Part shown: piece by piece, positions 1-7,822 of the stretch | Numbering within the stretch: position 1 is the first letter of the stretch | How the letters are laid out: every line of letters begins with the position of its first letter | Assembly: GCA_937900425.1 (NCBI GenBank) | Contig: CALCDT010000175.1 | Location: forward strand, 1-18,066 | Source of the DNA: an uncultured Alphaproteobacteria bacterium | GTDB lineage: Bacteria; Pseudomonadota; Alphaproteobacteria; Rhizobiales; Pleomorphomonadaceae | Length of the DNA: 18,066 nt | Reading direction: 5' to 3' | Program-made: the position numbers and the translations under genes | Notes under the pieces: generated by a model | The model's database searches: none | What the model saw: only the letters and a program-made list of their open reading frames with translations | What the model was told of the DNA's origin: nothing

Positions 1-451
1 GGCGGGCCCGCCAGTCTTCGAGGCGGGCGGCGAGGGCGTCGTCGGACAGTGCCAGCACGGCGGCGGCGAGCAGACCGGCGTTGATCGCGCCGGCCTTGCC
101 GATGGCGAGGGTGCCGACCGGGATGCCGCCGGGCATCTGGACGATGGAGAGGAGGCTGTCCTCACCCCGGAGCGTGCGGCTTTCCACCGGCACGCCGAAG
201 ACCGGCAGCGTGGTCATCGCCGCGGTCATCCCCGGAAGATGGGCGGCGCCGCCGGCGCCGGCGACGATCACCTTGACGCCGGCGGCACGGGCGCCCTTCG
301 CGAAGTCGTATAGCCGCTCCGGCGTGCGATGAGCGGAGACGATGCGGGCGTCGTAGCCGACACCGAGGGCGTCCAGCACGTCGGCGGCGTGCTTCATCGT
401 CGGCCAGTCGGACTGGCTGCCCATGATGATGGCGACGGGCTTGTCGGTCAT
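1..451 (-). CDS. purE: N5-carboxyaminoimidazole ribonucleotide mutase PurE, partial (C-terminal end outside window)
   Basis: This enzyme converts N5-CAIR to 4-carboxy-5-aminoimidazole ribonucleotide in cytoplasmic purine synthesis. The 150 visible codons show the class I PurE signatures: the N-terminal GSQSDW loop (residues 11-16), the SAHRTPE motif with His41, and the glycine-rich GAGGAAHLPGM stretch, followed by the TLPVFGVPV segment. The family is usually about 160-165 residues, so only the last ten or so are missing beyond the left edge. I chose the ATG at 451 because an AGGG ribosome-binding sequence lies 6 nt upstream. An in-frame ATG at 457 overlaps that sequence and is less likely. 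In bacteria with class I PurE the ATPase PurK is normally next, which would lie just outside the window. No clear promoter is visible in 452-555. Confidence 0.96.
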   Translation of the reverse strand, partial: MTDKPVAIIMGSQSDWPTMKHAADVLDALGVGYDARIVSAHRTPERLYDFAKGARAAGVKVIVAGAGGAAHLPGMTAAMTTLPVFGVPVESRTLRGEDSLLSIVQMPGGIPVGTLAIGKAGAINAGLLAAAVLALSDDALAARLEDWRAR

Positions 452-555
452 GTCCATCCCTGTCGGCGAGCGGACGTCCGGCGGGAATCGGCTGGCGCGG
501 CCGGACGGCGACCCGCCATCCGGTCGGCCCTCCGCGCGCAGGTCGTCCCGCTCGG

Positions 556-585
556 AAAAAGGCCCTTGGGCGTCCGCCGGACGCC
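556..585 (-). terminator. Probable intrinsic terminator downstream of the minus-strand DUF465 gene
   Basis: On the minus strand a perfect 7 bp stem (569-575 with 579-585, 3 nt loop) is followed after 8 nt by a run of five T (556-560). A smaller GCCC-AA-GGGC stem lies between them. It sits 64 bp past the stop codon of the 649-855 gene. The gap between the main stem and the T run is longer than ideal, so efficiency is uncertain. If real, it separates that gene's transcript from purE. Confidence 0.45.
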
Positions 586-648
586 GGCGGGACCCCCATG
601 ATCCCGCTGTAGCGGCCGGCCGCCGCCGTGGCAAGGCGGGCGATCGCC

Positions 649-855
649 TCAGGCGATGATGTCGGGGAGGATCTGGTCCTCGAGGAAGCGGATCCGGTCC
701 TTGAGCACCAGCTTGCGCTTCTTGAGGCGCTGGACCTGCAGCGTGTCGGCGGTGCCGAGGCTGAGCAGGGCGTCGATGGCGGCGTCGAGATCGCGATGCT
801 CCTGACGCAGCTTCGCCAGTTCGATGCGAACATCCTGTTCGTTGAGATCGTTCAT
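649..855 (-). CDS. DUF465 (YdcH-like) small helical protein, copy 1
   Basis: A 68-residue protein starting MNDLNEQDV and ending LEDQILPDIIA. It is charged and low in aromatic residues, predicted as two helices forming a hairpin or coiled coil. The key stretch LKKRKLVLKDRI (about residues 45-56) is the DUF465/YdcH core, which resembles SlyX-type short coiled coils. The family's function is not established. The frame is open upstream to 948, but the added residues look like non-coding GC-rich translation, and the ATG at 855 gives the normal family length. The ribosome-binding site is weak (GACGGGTG region). A second DUF465 gene points away from it at 1570. A TATAGT on the minus strand (947-952) could be a -10 element, with no good -35. 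Confidence 0.85.
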   Translation of the reverse strand: MNDLNEQDVRIELAKLRQEHRDLDAAIDALLSLGTADTLQVQRLKKRKLVLKDRIRFLEDQILPDIIA

Positions 856-1377
856 AGACACCCGTCCGAGGCAGGGACCGCATCCCCCACGCTGTTCATG
901 CCGGGTGGATCGCCACTCGGCAACTGGCTGCGGGAGACGAGACGACACTATACCGGAATTTTCGCAGCGTTCACCGATCTTGATGTCCTCGGACCATCAC
1001 CGGGTCGCCTTCGCGCCCGCGTCGAGTGTCGTCGAAAGTCCGACCTCTCGCTCGGACCGCCGTGCCGGCCGGCGGCCGAAGCCGGAGCGAGGCGGCCGGC
1101 GGACGCAGGCTGCGGCAAGGTCGGGATCGGCCGGTCCGCGCATCGGTATCCGGAAGAAGGCTGACGGTCGTATCCGGGTGCGGCGGAGCCGGGCCGCTCG
1201 CCCCGATCGCTCCGGCAGGCGTTGACGGCGTGGTCGTCTCGACCCATCTTGTTGAAGGTGGTCCACGGCCTGAGCACCAGTGTGCGCGTGGAGCCGATGC
1301 GTCGGCGGGGCTTCCACACGCTCGATTGCGTTTTCTGGAAGTATTCCGAATTTGTTAGAAGTCGACTTTCGCTTTGA

Positions 1378-1400
1378 CGGATCTTGAGCGCAAAGATCCG
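1378..1400. promoter_or_regulatory. Perfect 8 bp inverted repeat, possible operator
   Basis: The arms CGGATCTT (1378-1385) and AAGATCCG (1393-1400) are exact reverse complements separated by 7 bp (GAGCGCA). The repeat lies about 60 bp upstream of a promoter candidate for the gene at 1570, in AT-rich intergenic DNA. It could be a binding site for a dimeric regulator or a small RNA hairpin. There is no T run, so it is not a terminator. No known operator was recognised. Confidence 0.35.
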
Positions 1401-1460
1401 GAAGATTTCTTTTTCAAAATTCACCGATCATTCACGGATTGGAAACTATTCACAGGAAAT

Positions 1461-1491
1461 TTGAACCGTCTGTCTTCCGATTGCCCTATTT
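1461..1491 (+). promoter_or_regulatory. Candidate promoter with RpoH (heat-shock sigma)-like boxes for the DUF465 gene
   Basis: TTGAAC (1461-1466), preceded by T, and CCCTATTT (1484-1491) are separated by 17 bp. This resembles the alphaproteobacterial RpoH pattern of CTTGAA-like and CCCATAT/CCTATNT-like boxes. Transcription would start near 1497, about 70 nt before the ATG at 1570. The match is by eye only. A sigma-70 promoter elsewhere in this AT-rich stretch is equally possible. Confidence 0.33.
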
Positions 1492-1569
1492 TCATCATGA
1501 CATTTGTGCGACAGTACTCGTCTTGCAACGAGGTGGACTATCCGCCGCCAGCAGGAAGGAGGCATGCTG

Positions 1570-1749
1570 ATGTCGCTACAGTCTCATATCCAGGAACTCG
1601 AACGTCGCCACGCGGCCATCGAACGCCAGCTCGAGGGCGTGGTGCACCACCCCAGCGTGGATGAGGCCGAGGTACGAGAACTCAAGCGCCGCAAGCTGCA
1701 TCTCAAGGACGAAATCGCCAAGCTCCAGTCAGGAGCGCAGCTTCACTGA
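1570..1749 (+). CDS. DUF465 (YdcH-like) small helical protein, copy 2
   Basis: A 59-residue protein starting MSLQSHIQELE. It contains the same core as the divergent neighbour, here LKRRKLHLKDEI (about residues 39-50), preceded by a helix rich in E, R and Q (HIQELERRHAAIERQ). It is likely a small cytoplasmic helical hairpin or coiled coil of unknown role. The start at 1570 is decided by a very good ribosome-binding site: AAGGAGG at 1556-1562, 7 nt upstream. The in-frame ATG at 1564 is too close to that site, and the ATG at 1504 would add unrelated residues. A strong terminator follows, so it is probably a single-gene transcript. Confidence 0.88.
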   Translation: MSLQSHIQELERRHAAIERQLEGVVHHPSVDEAEVRELKRRKLHLKDEIAKLQSGAQLH

Positions 1750-2279
1750 CCGACCGCGAACCCCTTGACCGGCGGTGACGCCGTCGCCCCCTGTCCTAGG
1801 GCCGCGACGGCCGCAGCCGGCCGGTGAGGCACGCCGGGGATCCCGTCGCGGTCGACCGATCCGACCGGTTCCGATCCCGGCAGCGACTAGACGAGCGCCC
1901 CGCCACGGACAACGGGTCCGGGCGGGGCGTTTCGTTGTTTCCGGCCCGCCGGGGCCGGAATGGTGTGGACGAGTACCCTGGCGATCGGCCCGCCGCCCTG
2001 CCGTCGGGCATGGCGTCCGGCCTGTGGCGCCCCTTCGTCGCAATTCCGCCGCCGTTCTTCCCGATCAGCATCGACGCGGGCGCCCTCGCCGCACCTGCGA
2101 CGCTTCGCGCCGCCGGAAAATTCCCCTATCGTGCCGGCTCCGGAGCGTTTCGGCCGGCCGACCTGCGGAGCGGCGATAGGCCGTCTTTGCCGTGCAATCC
2201 GACCGTGGCGGCCAAGGCGGGCGCCAGCCGGCGGCGAGCCGGACGAATCCGGCGGTGCGTTCAGTTGGAGACGTCTTGC
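1750..2279 (+). other. Intergenic region between DUF465 gene and opgC-like gene (530 bp)
   Basis: It holds the intrinsic terminator at 1896-1940 and otherwise GC-rich DNA without a recognisable gene. The opgC-like frame is open back to 1824, but the upstream 152 codons translate to arginine/proline-rich sequence with no family similarity. The promoter of the downstream gene should lie between 1941 and 2265. I could not pick out convincing boxes. Confidence 0.55.
1896..1940 (+). terminator. Strong rho-independent terminator after the DUF465 gene
   Basis: A 9 bp GC stem (1896-1904 with 1921-1929), one bulged A (1905) and a further 5 bp stem (1906-1910 with 1916-1920) close a 5 nt loop. The T-rich tail TTTCGTTGTTT follows directly at 1930-1940. 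It lies 147 bp after the stop codon at 1749. Confidence 0.85.
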
Positions 2280-3485
2280 ATGGTGGCGGTATCCCGTCCG
2301 GCGACCCGGGACCTCAGGATCGATTTCTTTCGCGGCATCGTCCTCATCGAGATCTTCGTCAATCACATGCCGGGCAACACGTTCGAGACGCTGAGCCACA
2401 AGAACTTCGGCATCACCGACGCCGCCGAGGTCTTCGTGTTCCTCGCCGGCATTTCCGCGTCCTACGCCTATTTTCCGACCTTCGCCAACGGCCGGCCCGG
2501 GCTTGCGATCGCCCGGGTTCTCCACCGGGTCGGAACGCTCTACGTCGCTCACCTCGCCAACATCCTGCTCGGGCTGGCGCTGTTCTCCGCCGCCGCGCTC
2601 TGGTTCGGCGCGCAGGGGCTTCTGGCGAATTTCAACATCCCGGCTGTCTTCGAGGCGCCGCGGGAGGCCTTCGTCGGAATGGGGCTGCTCGTCCACCAGA
2701 TCGGCTATTTCAACATCCTGCCAATCTACGTGGCACTGCTCGCGCTCCTGCCCGTCGTCATGGCGCTGGCCCGGGTCGACGCGCGACTGCTGCTCGCGGT
2801 CTCGGTCGGCGTCTGGGCAATCGCCCAGACTTTCATGATCAACATTCCGAACTATCCGAGCGAAGGCGCCTGGTTCTTCAATCCCTTCGCCTGGCAACTG
2901 CTGTTCGTGCTCGGCTTCCTGCTCGGCCACCGGGTGATGACCGGCAAGGGCGGCATTCCCTATCATCCGGTGGTGTTCTGGGCAGCGATCGTCTATCTCG
3001 TCATCTGCGGCAGCTACGCGTGGTTCAACATGTGGGGCACGATTCCCGATTTCGGGGTGTCGTCGCGGCTGGTCGGCAACGACAAAACCTACGTCGCCCT
3101 GCCGAGACTCGCCCATATCCTCGCGCTCGCCTACGTTGTCGGCCACAGCCGGATCGTCGCCCGCCTGACGGCGCGGCTGACGCCGGTCAACCTGTTCGTG
3201 GTGATGGGCCGCCACTCGCTGCCGGTGTTCTGGGCAGGGGCGCTGCTGTCTGTCTGCGGCCTCGTGATCCGCTACCGCTACACCGGTTGGAGCGGCGAGA
3301 AGCCGATGCCGGAAATGCCGGGGGTGTTCTGGCTCGACGCCGTGCTGGTGCTGGCAGGGACCGCCGTCCAGATGCTGCTGGCCCTCTTCCTCGACTGGAA
3401 GGGTCGGGCTACCGCCGCCGCCCGGCGACCGGCGATCCCGGTCAGTCCGGCCCCGCCCTCGCGGCCGATCGCTCCGGCGCAGTAG
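2280..3485 (+). CDS. OpgC-family integral membrane acyltransferase
   Basis: A 401-residue inner-membrane protein with about ten hydrophobic segments. It opens with RIDFFRG (residues 13-19), then a hydrophobic helix and NH (His29), and has a late GRHSLPVFW motif (His312). This pattern is that of the OpgC family, in which characterised members add succinyl groups to osmoregulated periplasmic glucans, taking the acyl group from the cytoplasm. Donor and acceptor here are inferred from the family. No opgG or opgH gene is in the window, so the glycan target is unproven. The start at 2280 has GGAG 9 nt upstream and begins just before the conserved motif. The C-terminal tail of about 30 residues is rich in Pro, Ala and Arg and likely cytoplasmic. 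The gene symbol is left blank because orthology to opgC cannot be shown here. Confidence 0.85.
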   Translation: MVAVSRPATRDLRIDFFRGIVLIEIFVNHMPGNTFETLSHKNFGITDAAEVFVFLAGISASYAYFPTFANGRPGLAIARVLHRVGTLYVAHLANILLGLALFSAAALWFGAQGLLANFNIPAVFEAPREAFVGMGLLVHQIGYFNILPIYVALLALLPVVMALARVDARLLLAVSVGVWAIAQTFMINIPNYPSEGAWFFNPFAWQLLFVLGFLLGHRVMTGKGGIPYHPVVFWAAIVYLVICGSYAWFNMWGTIPDFGVSSRLVGNDKTYVALPRLAHILALAYVVGHSRIVARLTARLTPVNLFVVMGRHSLPVFWAGALLSVCGLVIRYRYTGWSGEKPMPEMPGVFWLDAVLVLAGTAVQMLLALFLDWKGRATAAARRPAIPVSPAPPSRPIAPAQ

Positions 3486-3692
3486 GAACAGGTCCCAGCA
3501 ACAGATGTGCGGCTTCTCGTCTTTTGAGCGACGAAGTCTTTCCCGTGCGACGGTTTGAGGCAGACGTATTCGTCCTTAGGCGGTGACACTCTTTCCGCTG
3601 TTGAGATTTCCTTCCGGCCGGTCATAGTGCGTCCAAGGGCGGTGCAGCAAAACGCTGCGCTGCAACAAGAGCAATGACTGCAGGGGGAAGGA

Positions 3693-5318
3693 ATGTCGTC
3701 CATCTACGATCGCGACCTCGACCGCACGCCGGCCAATTTCCAGCCGCTGACGCCGCTGTCGCATCTGGCCCGGGCCGCGGAGGTCTTCCCCGACCAGATC
3801 GCGGTGATCCACGGCGGCCAGCGGACGGACTACCGCACTTTCTACGCCCGCGCCCGTCGCCTGGCCTCCGCCCTCGCCGCCCGCGGCATCGGCAAGGGCG
3901 ACACAGTCTCGGTGATGCTCGCCAACACGCCGGCGATGCTCGAATGCCACTACGGCGTGCCGATGACCGGGGCGGTGCTCAACACGCTCAACACCCGGCT
4001 CGACGCGGCGATCATCGCCTTCTCGCTTGATCACGCGGAAGCGAAGGTGCTGATCACCGACAGGGAGTTTTCGAAGACGATCAAGGCCGCGCTGGCGCAG
4101 TGTGAAGCCAAGCCCCTCGTCATCGACTACGACGACCCGGAGTTTGCGATCGAGGGCGAGCGGCTCGGCGAAATCGACTACGAGGACTTCGTCGCCTCCG
4201 GCGATGCGGCCTTCGCCTGGCGGATGCCGGACGACGAGTGGGACGCGATCTCGCTCAACTACACCTCCGGCACCACCGGCAATCCGAAGGGTGTCGTCTA
4301 CCACCACCGCGGCGCCGCGCTGATGGGCTACGGCAACGTCGTCGCCTGCTCGCTGCCGCGCCATCCGGTCTATCTGTGGACCCTACCGATGTTCCACTGC
4401 AACGGCTGGTGCTTTCCCTGGACCATTTCGGTCGTCGCCGGCACCCACGTCTGCCTGCGCTGGGTGCGGGCGAGCGCGATGTACGAGGCGATCGCCGAGC
4501 ACGGCGTCACCCACCTCTGCGGCGCGCCGATCGTGATGAGCATCCTGCTCAACGCTAAGGACGAGGAGAGGCGCTCCTTCGACGGCGTGGTCAAGTTCCT
4601 CACCGCCGCCGCCCCGCCGCCCGAGGCGGTGCTGGCGGCGATGGCCGAGGCCGGCTTCGAGGTGACCCATCTCTACGGCCTGACCGAGACCTACGGCCCC
4701 GCCGTCGTCAACGAGTGGAAGGCGGAGTGGGACCGGCTCGAGCCGGCGGCGCGCGCCACCCGCAAGGCGCGCCAGGGTGTGCGCTACCAGGCGCTGGAAG
4801 ATCTGACCGTGATGGATCCGCAGACGATGGAGCGGGTGCCCGCCGACGGCGAGACCCTCGGCGAGGTGATGTTCCGCGGCAACGTGGTGATGAAGGGCTA
4901 TCTCAAGAACGCCAAGGCCACCGCCGATTCGCTCGCCGGCGGCTGGTTCCACTCCGGCGATCTCGGCGTGCTCCATCCCGACGGCTATATCCAGCTGAAG
5001 GACCGCTCCAAGGACATCATCATCTCGGGCGGCGAGAACATCTCCTCGATCGAGGTCGAGGACGCGATCTACAAGCATCCGGCGGTGCAGGCGGTCGCGG
5101 TGGTCGCCAAGGACGATGACAAGTGGGGCGAGACGCCCTGCGCCTTCGTCGAGACCCGGCCGGGCGCCAGCGTCACCGCCGAGGAGATCATCGCCTGGTG
5201 CCGCGACCGGCTCGCCCACTACAAGTGCCCGCGCCACGTCGTCTTCGAGGACCTGCCGAAGACCTCGACCGGCAAGATCCAGAAATACGTGCTGCGCGAG
5301 CGGGCGAAGGCGATCTGA
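3693..5318 (+). CDS. AMP-forming acyl-CoA synthetase
   Basis: A 541-residue cytoplasmic member of the adenylate-forming superfamily. It would activate a carboxylic acid to an acyl-adenylate and then to the CoA thioester. Visible core motifs are the phosphate loop YTSGTTGNPKG (190-200), YGLTET (328-333), GDLG with Asp423, the hinge region KDRSKDIIISGGENIS, and the C-terminal PKTSTGKIQK with the catalytic Lys528. Length and the whole set of motifs look intact. The sequence resembles the medium-chain and methylmercaptopropionate (DmdB-like) branch rather than FadD, but the substrate cannot be read from sequence. The ATG at 3693 follows a purine-rich AGGGGGAAGGA ribosome-binding site. The neighbours, an OpgC-like gene upstream and convergent ubiG downstream, give no pathway hint. 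The 207 bp upstream includes a small GCAGC/GCTGC hairpin (3644-3658). Confidence 0.93.
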   Translation: MSSIYDRDLDRTPANFQPLTPLSHLARAAEVFPDQIAVIHGGQRTDYRTFYARARRLASALAARGIGKGDTVSVMLANTPAMLECHYGVPMTGAVLNTLNTRLDAAIIAFSLDHAEAKVLITDREFSKTIKAALAQCEAKPLVIDYDDPEFAIEGERLGEIDYEDFVASGDAAFAWRMPDDEWDAISLNYTSGTTGNPKGVVYHHRGAALMGYGNVVACSLPRHPVYLWTLPMFHCNGWCFPWTISVVAGTHVCLRWVRASAMYEAIAEHGVTHLCGAPIVMSILLNAKDEERRSFDGVVKFLTAAAPPPEAVLAAMAEAGFEVTHLYGLTETYGPAVVNEWKAEWDRLEPAARATRKARQGVRYQALEDLTVMDPQTMERVPADGETLGEVMFRGNVVMKGYLKNAKATADSLAGGWFHSGDLGVLHPDGYIQLKDRSKDIIISGGENISSIEVEDAIYKHPAVQAVAVVAKDDDKWGETPCAFVETRPGASVTAEEIIAWCRDRLAHYKCPRHVVFEDLPKTSTGKIQKYVLRERAKAI

Positions 5319-5367
5319 GCCTGCGACGGGAGGCGGGACCGGAAGCGGCGCGCTCTTTCGGCACGGG

Positions 5368-5403
5368 CGGCGACCGGGGCGGCCCGCGCCGTCCCCTTCG
5401 CCG
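5368..5403. terminator. Possible shared hairpin between convergent genes
   Basis: CGGCGA (5368-5373) pairs with TCGCCG (5398-5403), and the inner GGGG and CGGC segments pair with GCCG and CCCC around a short loop. It lies between the stops of the acyl-CoA synthetase (5318) and ubiG (5458). There is no clear T run on either side, so it may act only as a 3'-end stabiliser or a weak terminator. Confidence 0.33.
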
Positions 5404-5457
5404 GTTGTCCTCTTCACCGGCGGCCCTTGTCGCCGACGGGCCGTGCGCCGGCGGCGA

Positions 5458-6213
5458 CTACTCGGCGGTCGGCCGGGTGGCGAGGATCATGTAGTTGACG
5501 TCGGTGTCGTCGTCCTCGCTCCAACGGTCGCGGAACGGGTCATAGACGACGCCGCGCCGGTCGAGCAGGGTGAAGCCGAGGCCCTGCAGCGGGCCTTCGA
5601 TCTCCTCCGGCCGCACCAGGCGGTCGTAGGAATGGGTGCCGCGCGGCAGCCAGCGCAGCAGGTACTCCGCGCCGACGATGGCGAGGGCGAAAGCCTTCGC
5701 GGTGCGGTTGATCGTCGAGAAGACGAGGAGACCGCCCGGCCGCACGAGCCGCGCCGCCGCCTCGATGAAGGCCGGCACGTCGGCGACGTGCTCGACGACT
5801 TCCAGGGCGAGGACGACGTCAAAGGTCTCGCCGGCCTCGCCGAGGGATTCGGCGGTGGTCGGGCGGTAGTCGATCGAAAGCCCGGCGTCGGCGGCGTGGG
5901 CGCGGGCGACGCCGATGTTGGTCTGCGACGGGTCGATACCGGTCACCGCGGCGCCGAGCCGGGCCAGCGGCTCCGACAGAAGCCCGCCGCCGCAGCCGAT
6001 ATCGACGACCGTGAGGCCGTCGAGGCTGCGGACGCCGGTGCCGGCGCGGGCGAAGTGACCGGCGATCTCCCGCTTCAGGTAGGCGAGACGAACCGGGTTA
6101 AACCGGTGCAGCGGCGCGAACTTGCCCTTGGGATCCCACCATTCCGCGGCGATGCGGGAGAAGCGGTCGATCTCGGCGGGGTCGACGCTGGTGGTGAGGG
6201 GCGATTCTTGCAT
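5458..6213 (-). CDS. ubiG: Bifunctional ubiquinone O-methyltransferase UbiG
   Basis: A 251-residue SAM-dependent methyltransferase that carries out both O-methylations in ubiquinone synthesis. The N-terminal block FSRIAAEWWDPKG (18-30) followed by LHRFNPVRL (35-43) is diagnostic of UbiG. The SAM-binding motif DIGCGGG (71-77) and the following VTGID are intact, and a second motif (LALEVVEHVADV) is present. The length matches the family. I chose the ATG at 6213 because GGAG (complement of 6222-6225) lies 8 nt upstream and UbiG proteins begin shortly before the FSRIA block. The frame is open further upstream, but the extra residues have no family similarity. In related genomes ubiG and lysC are divergent neighbours. 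Here they are separated by about 1.9 kb containing a sulfotransferase gene. Confidence 0.96.
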   Translation of the reverse strand: MQESPLTTSVDPAEIDRFSRIAAEWWDPKGKFAPLHRFNPVRLAYLKREIAGHFARAGTGVRSLDGLTVVDIGCGGGLLSEPLARLGAAVTGIDPSQTNIGVARAHAADAGLSIDYRPTTAESLGEAGETFDVVLALEVVEHVADVPAFIEAAARLVRPGGLLVFSTINRTAKAFALAIVGAEYLLRWLPRGTHSYDRLVRPEEIEGPLQGLGFTLLDRRGVVYDPFRDRWSEDDDTDVNYMILATRPTAE

Positions 6214-7069
6214 CCTGGCAGCTCCGCGCGTGTTCCGCCTGCCGCTATCGTGCGGACCGTGCGGATCGGCACGATCCGGCGCAACGGGGCTGGACCATCG
6301 CCCCATCCATAACCCGATTCCCGCCGTGAGGTCCAAAGTCTCGAAGATCGGCGGGTGATGCCGAGCCCGATGGGCATCGATCTTGTGAAGCCTTCCGTGC
6401 GAAGGCCTGCCCGGCGGGAGCCGGCGGGTCGGACAGCGATCTGGAGAATTTCCGACAGCCGAAGGCTCTCGAGCCCGGTACGCTGCCCCTCCTCGCCCAT
6501 TCCGGATCCGTGCTGGCGCGCATTTGCGCAGGAGGTTCGTCGCGGAAGTCATGACGGCGTGGGAAGGCTCCCCGAGAAGATGTGGGGAAGGGGCGCCAAT
6601 GGTCGAGGGCAGTTCGCAAGGCGAGATCGCATTTGCCGCCCGCGCTCTTCCCGCTGGTCTCGACCCGCCAGGGCAAGACGTCGATCTCGTTGGTCGGGCG
6701 ATGCTGCACCGGGACGCCGCATCTCTGCGAGGGTCCTCCGCCGTCTGCGGGCCGGTGCGGCGAGACGAGGGGCATTCCGGAGCGCCACGGAGTCGGAGGG
6801 CGAGACGGACGCGAGACGCAAGAAGCGCGCGCCTTCACGGAACGAGAGGATCTCGCATCGCTCACGCAGCGGTTGGTGCCGACTCCGCGTCAGTCCGTTC
6901 GACTTGGCTCGCGGGCATCTTCATGGCTGGCGCGCCGCGTTCTGGCCTGAAGCTTGCCTTGCCCTTGGAGTTCATGGCAAGAGGGGCGCGATCTTCTGAG
7001 TTCCGCTTTCGCGGCGTGGCGCAATCGGCGGACGTATTCCTCTACAGATGTATTGAAAGAGGCGCTGAC
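6214..7069. other. Long intergenic region between ubiG and the sulfotransferase gene (856 bp)
   Basis: I see no recognisable gene. Several long frames are open on both strands (for example plus 6355-6999 and minus 6245-6865), but their translations are arginine/serine/proline-rich with no motif. The frame of the sulfotransferase is open back to 6524, again without similarity. A hairpin CCGGC/GCCGG lies near 6408-6423, and CTTGCC (6958-6963) with GGCAAG (6976-6981) forms another. GC content falls toward the right end as the sulfotransferase is approached. The ubiG promoter should lie in its left part. Confidence 0.5.
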
Positions 7070-7822
7070 ATGCATGATGCTCGTCCAGTCCCGTCCAAAC
7101 GGGCGAGAATTGAGAATTTCCTCCTGATCATCGGAGCGATGAAGTCCGGTACCACCACACTTTTTCATTATTTGTCCCAACACCCTCAGCTTTGCCCGAG
7201 CAGGAGAAAAGAGCCGAATTTTTTCGGAAATGAAGAGCGCTGGTCGCGTGGGCGAAAATTCTACAGGCAGCTTTGGAGGAACTACGATCCTTCCGTTCAT
7301 CGTTACGCCTTCGAAGCGTCGACGCACTACACGAAGAACAGGACGGATTTGGTCGCTCGGCGCATCGCCGCCACGAAGGGGAATTTCTCTTTCATCTATA
7401 TTCTTCGAGATCCCATCGATCGGATCGAATCGCATATCTCCTACAACATGGCTCATGGGGCAGATCTGGGTGAGGAGAAAGCACTCAGTCCGCGTTTCGT
7501 CGGTGTTTCCCGGTATGCCGACCAGATCGACAAGTTTCGGGCGGCTCTGGGCGATCCGCGAATGCTTCTTCTCGATTTCGAGGAATTGGCGCGCGATCCG
7601 ATTGTAGCTGTCAATCGTTGTGTCGACTTCCTTGGCATCGACCCGTTTCCCTTCGAGTATATCGGCACGAAGAACAAGACGACGGCCGTGTCGAGTAGTG
7701 CCCGTTTCAATGTGAGCGACCAGCAGCGCGAGATCCTGAAGGAGGAGCTCAAGCCGGACGTGCGCCGGCTTCGTGACGTCTATGGCTTCGACGTCAGCCG
7801 CTGGTCGGTCAATCCCGACTGA
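7070..7822 (+). CDS. PAPS-dependent sulfotransferase
   Basis: A 250-residue protein that would transfer sulfate from PAPS to a carbohydrate or lipid-linked glycan. The 5'-phosphosulfate loop is GAMKSGTTTL (22-31, catalytic-type Lys25). KEPNFF (47-52) is the usual following signature. The 3'-phosphate-binding segment is ILRDPIDRIESHISYN with Arg113 and Ser121, preceded by EASTHY (82-87). The length is short but complete for this NST/heparan-type fold. The start at 7070 has GAAAGAGG 7 nt upstream and lies just before the fold begins. Base composition differs sharply from its neighbours: two 60-base lines (7141-7200, 7201-7260) have 30 and 29 G+C, against 45 of 60 in a clpB line, and it uses AGG and AGA arginine codons (45-46). 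This suggests recent horizontal acquisition. The acceptor substrate is unknown, and no PAPS-synthesis gene is nearby. Confidence 0.9.
   Translation: MHDARPVPSKRARIENFLLIIGAMKSGTTTLFHYLSQHPQLCPSRRKEPNFFGNEERWSRGRKFYRQLWRNYDPSVHRYAFEASTHYTKNRTDLVARRIAATKGNFSFIYILRDPIDRIESHISYNMAHGADLGEEKALSPRFVGVSRYADQIDKFRAALGDPRMLLLDFEELARDPIVAVNRCVDFLGIDPFPFEYIGTKNKTTAVSSSARFNVSDQQREILKEELKPDVRRLRDVYGFDVSRWSVNPD

Larger units (their letters stand above)
856..1569. other. Divergent intergenic region between two DUF465 genes (714 bp)
   Basis: I see no convincing gene here. Open frames on both strands give arginine/proline-rich translations without recognisable motifs. The left part (856-1320) is GC-rich. From about 1325 to 1510 the DNA becomes clearly AT-rich, as expected for a regulatory region driving the gene at 1570. 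It contains an 8 bp inverted repeat (1378-1400), three ATTCAC hexamers (1419, 1430, 1448) and a heat-shock-like promoter candidate (1461-1491). A small RNA cannot be excluded from sequence alone. Confidence 0.6.

Noticed and set aside
1824..2279. An N-terminal extension of 152 codons on the opgC-like gene
   Set aside because: The extra residues are Arg/Pro-rich without family similarity, the frame overlaps a strong terminator, and the ATG at 2280 has a good ribosome-binding site right before the conserved motif.
1887..3215. A 442-codon minus-strand open frame opposite the opgC-like gene
   Set aside because: Low-complexity Arg/Glu/Asp/Gln translation antisense to a protein with clear membrane segments and family motifs.
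7020..7069. A tRNA-like look in the sequence just before the sulfotransferase gene, as an integration target
   Set aside because: I could not fold an acceptor stem, anticodon arm and T arm together. There is no tRNA gene here.
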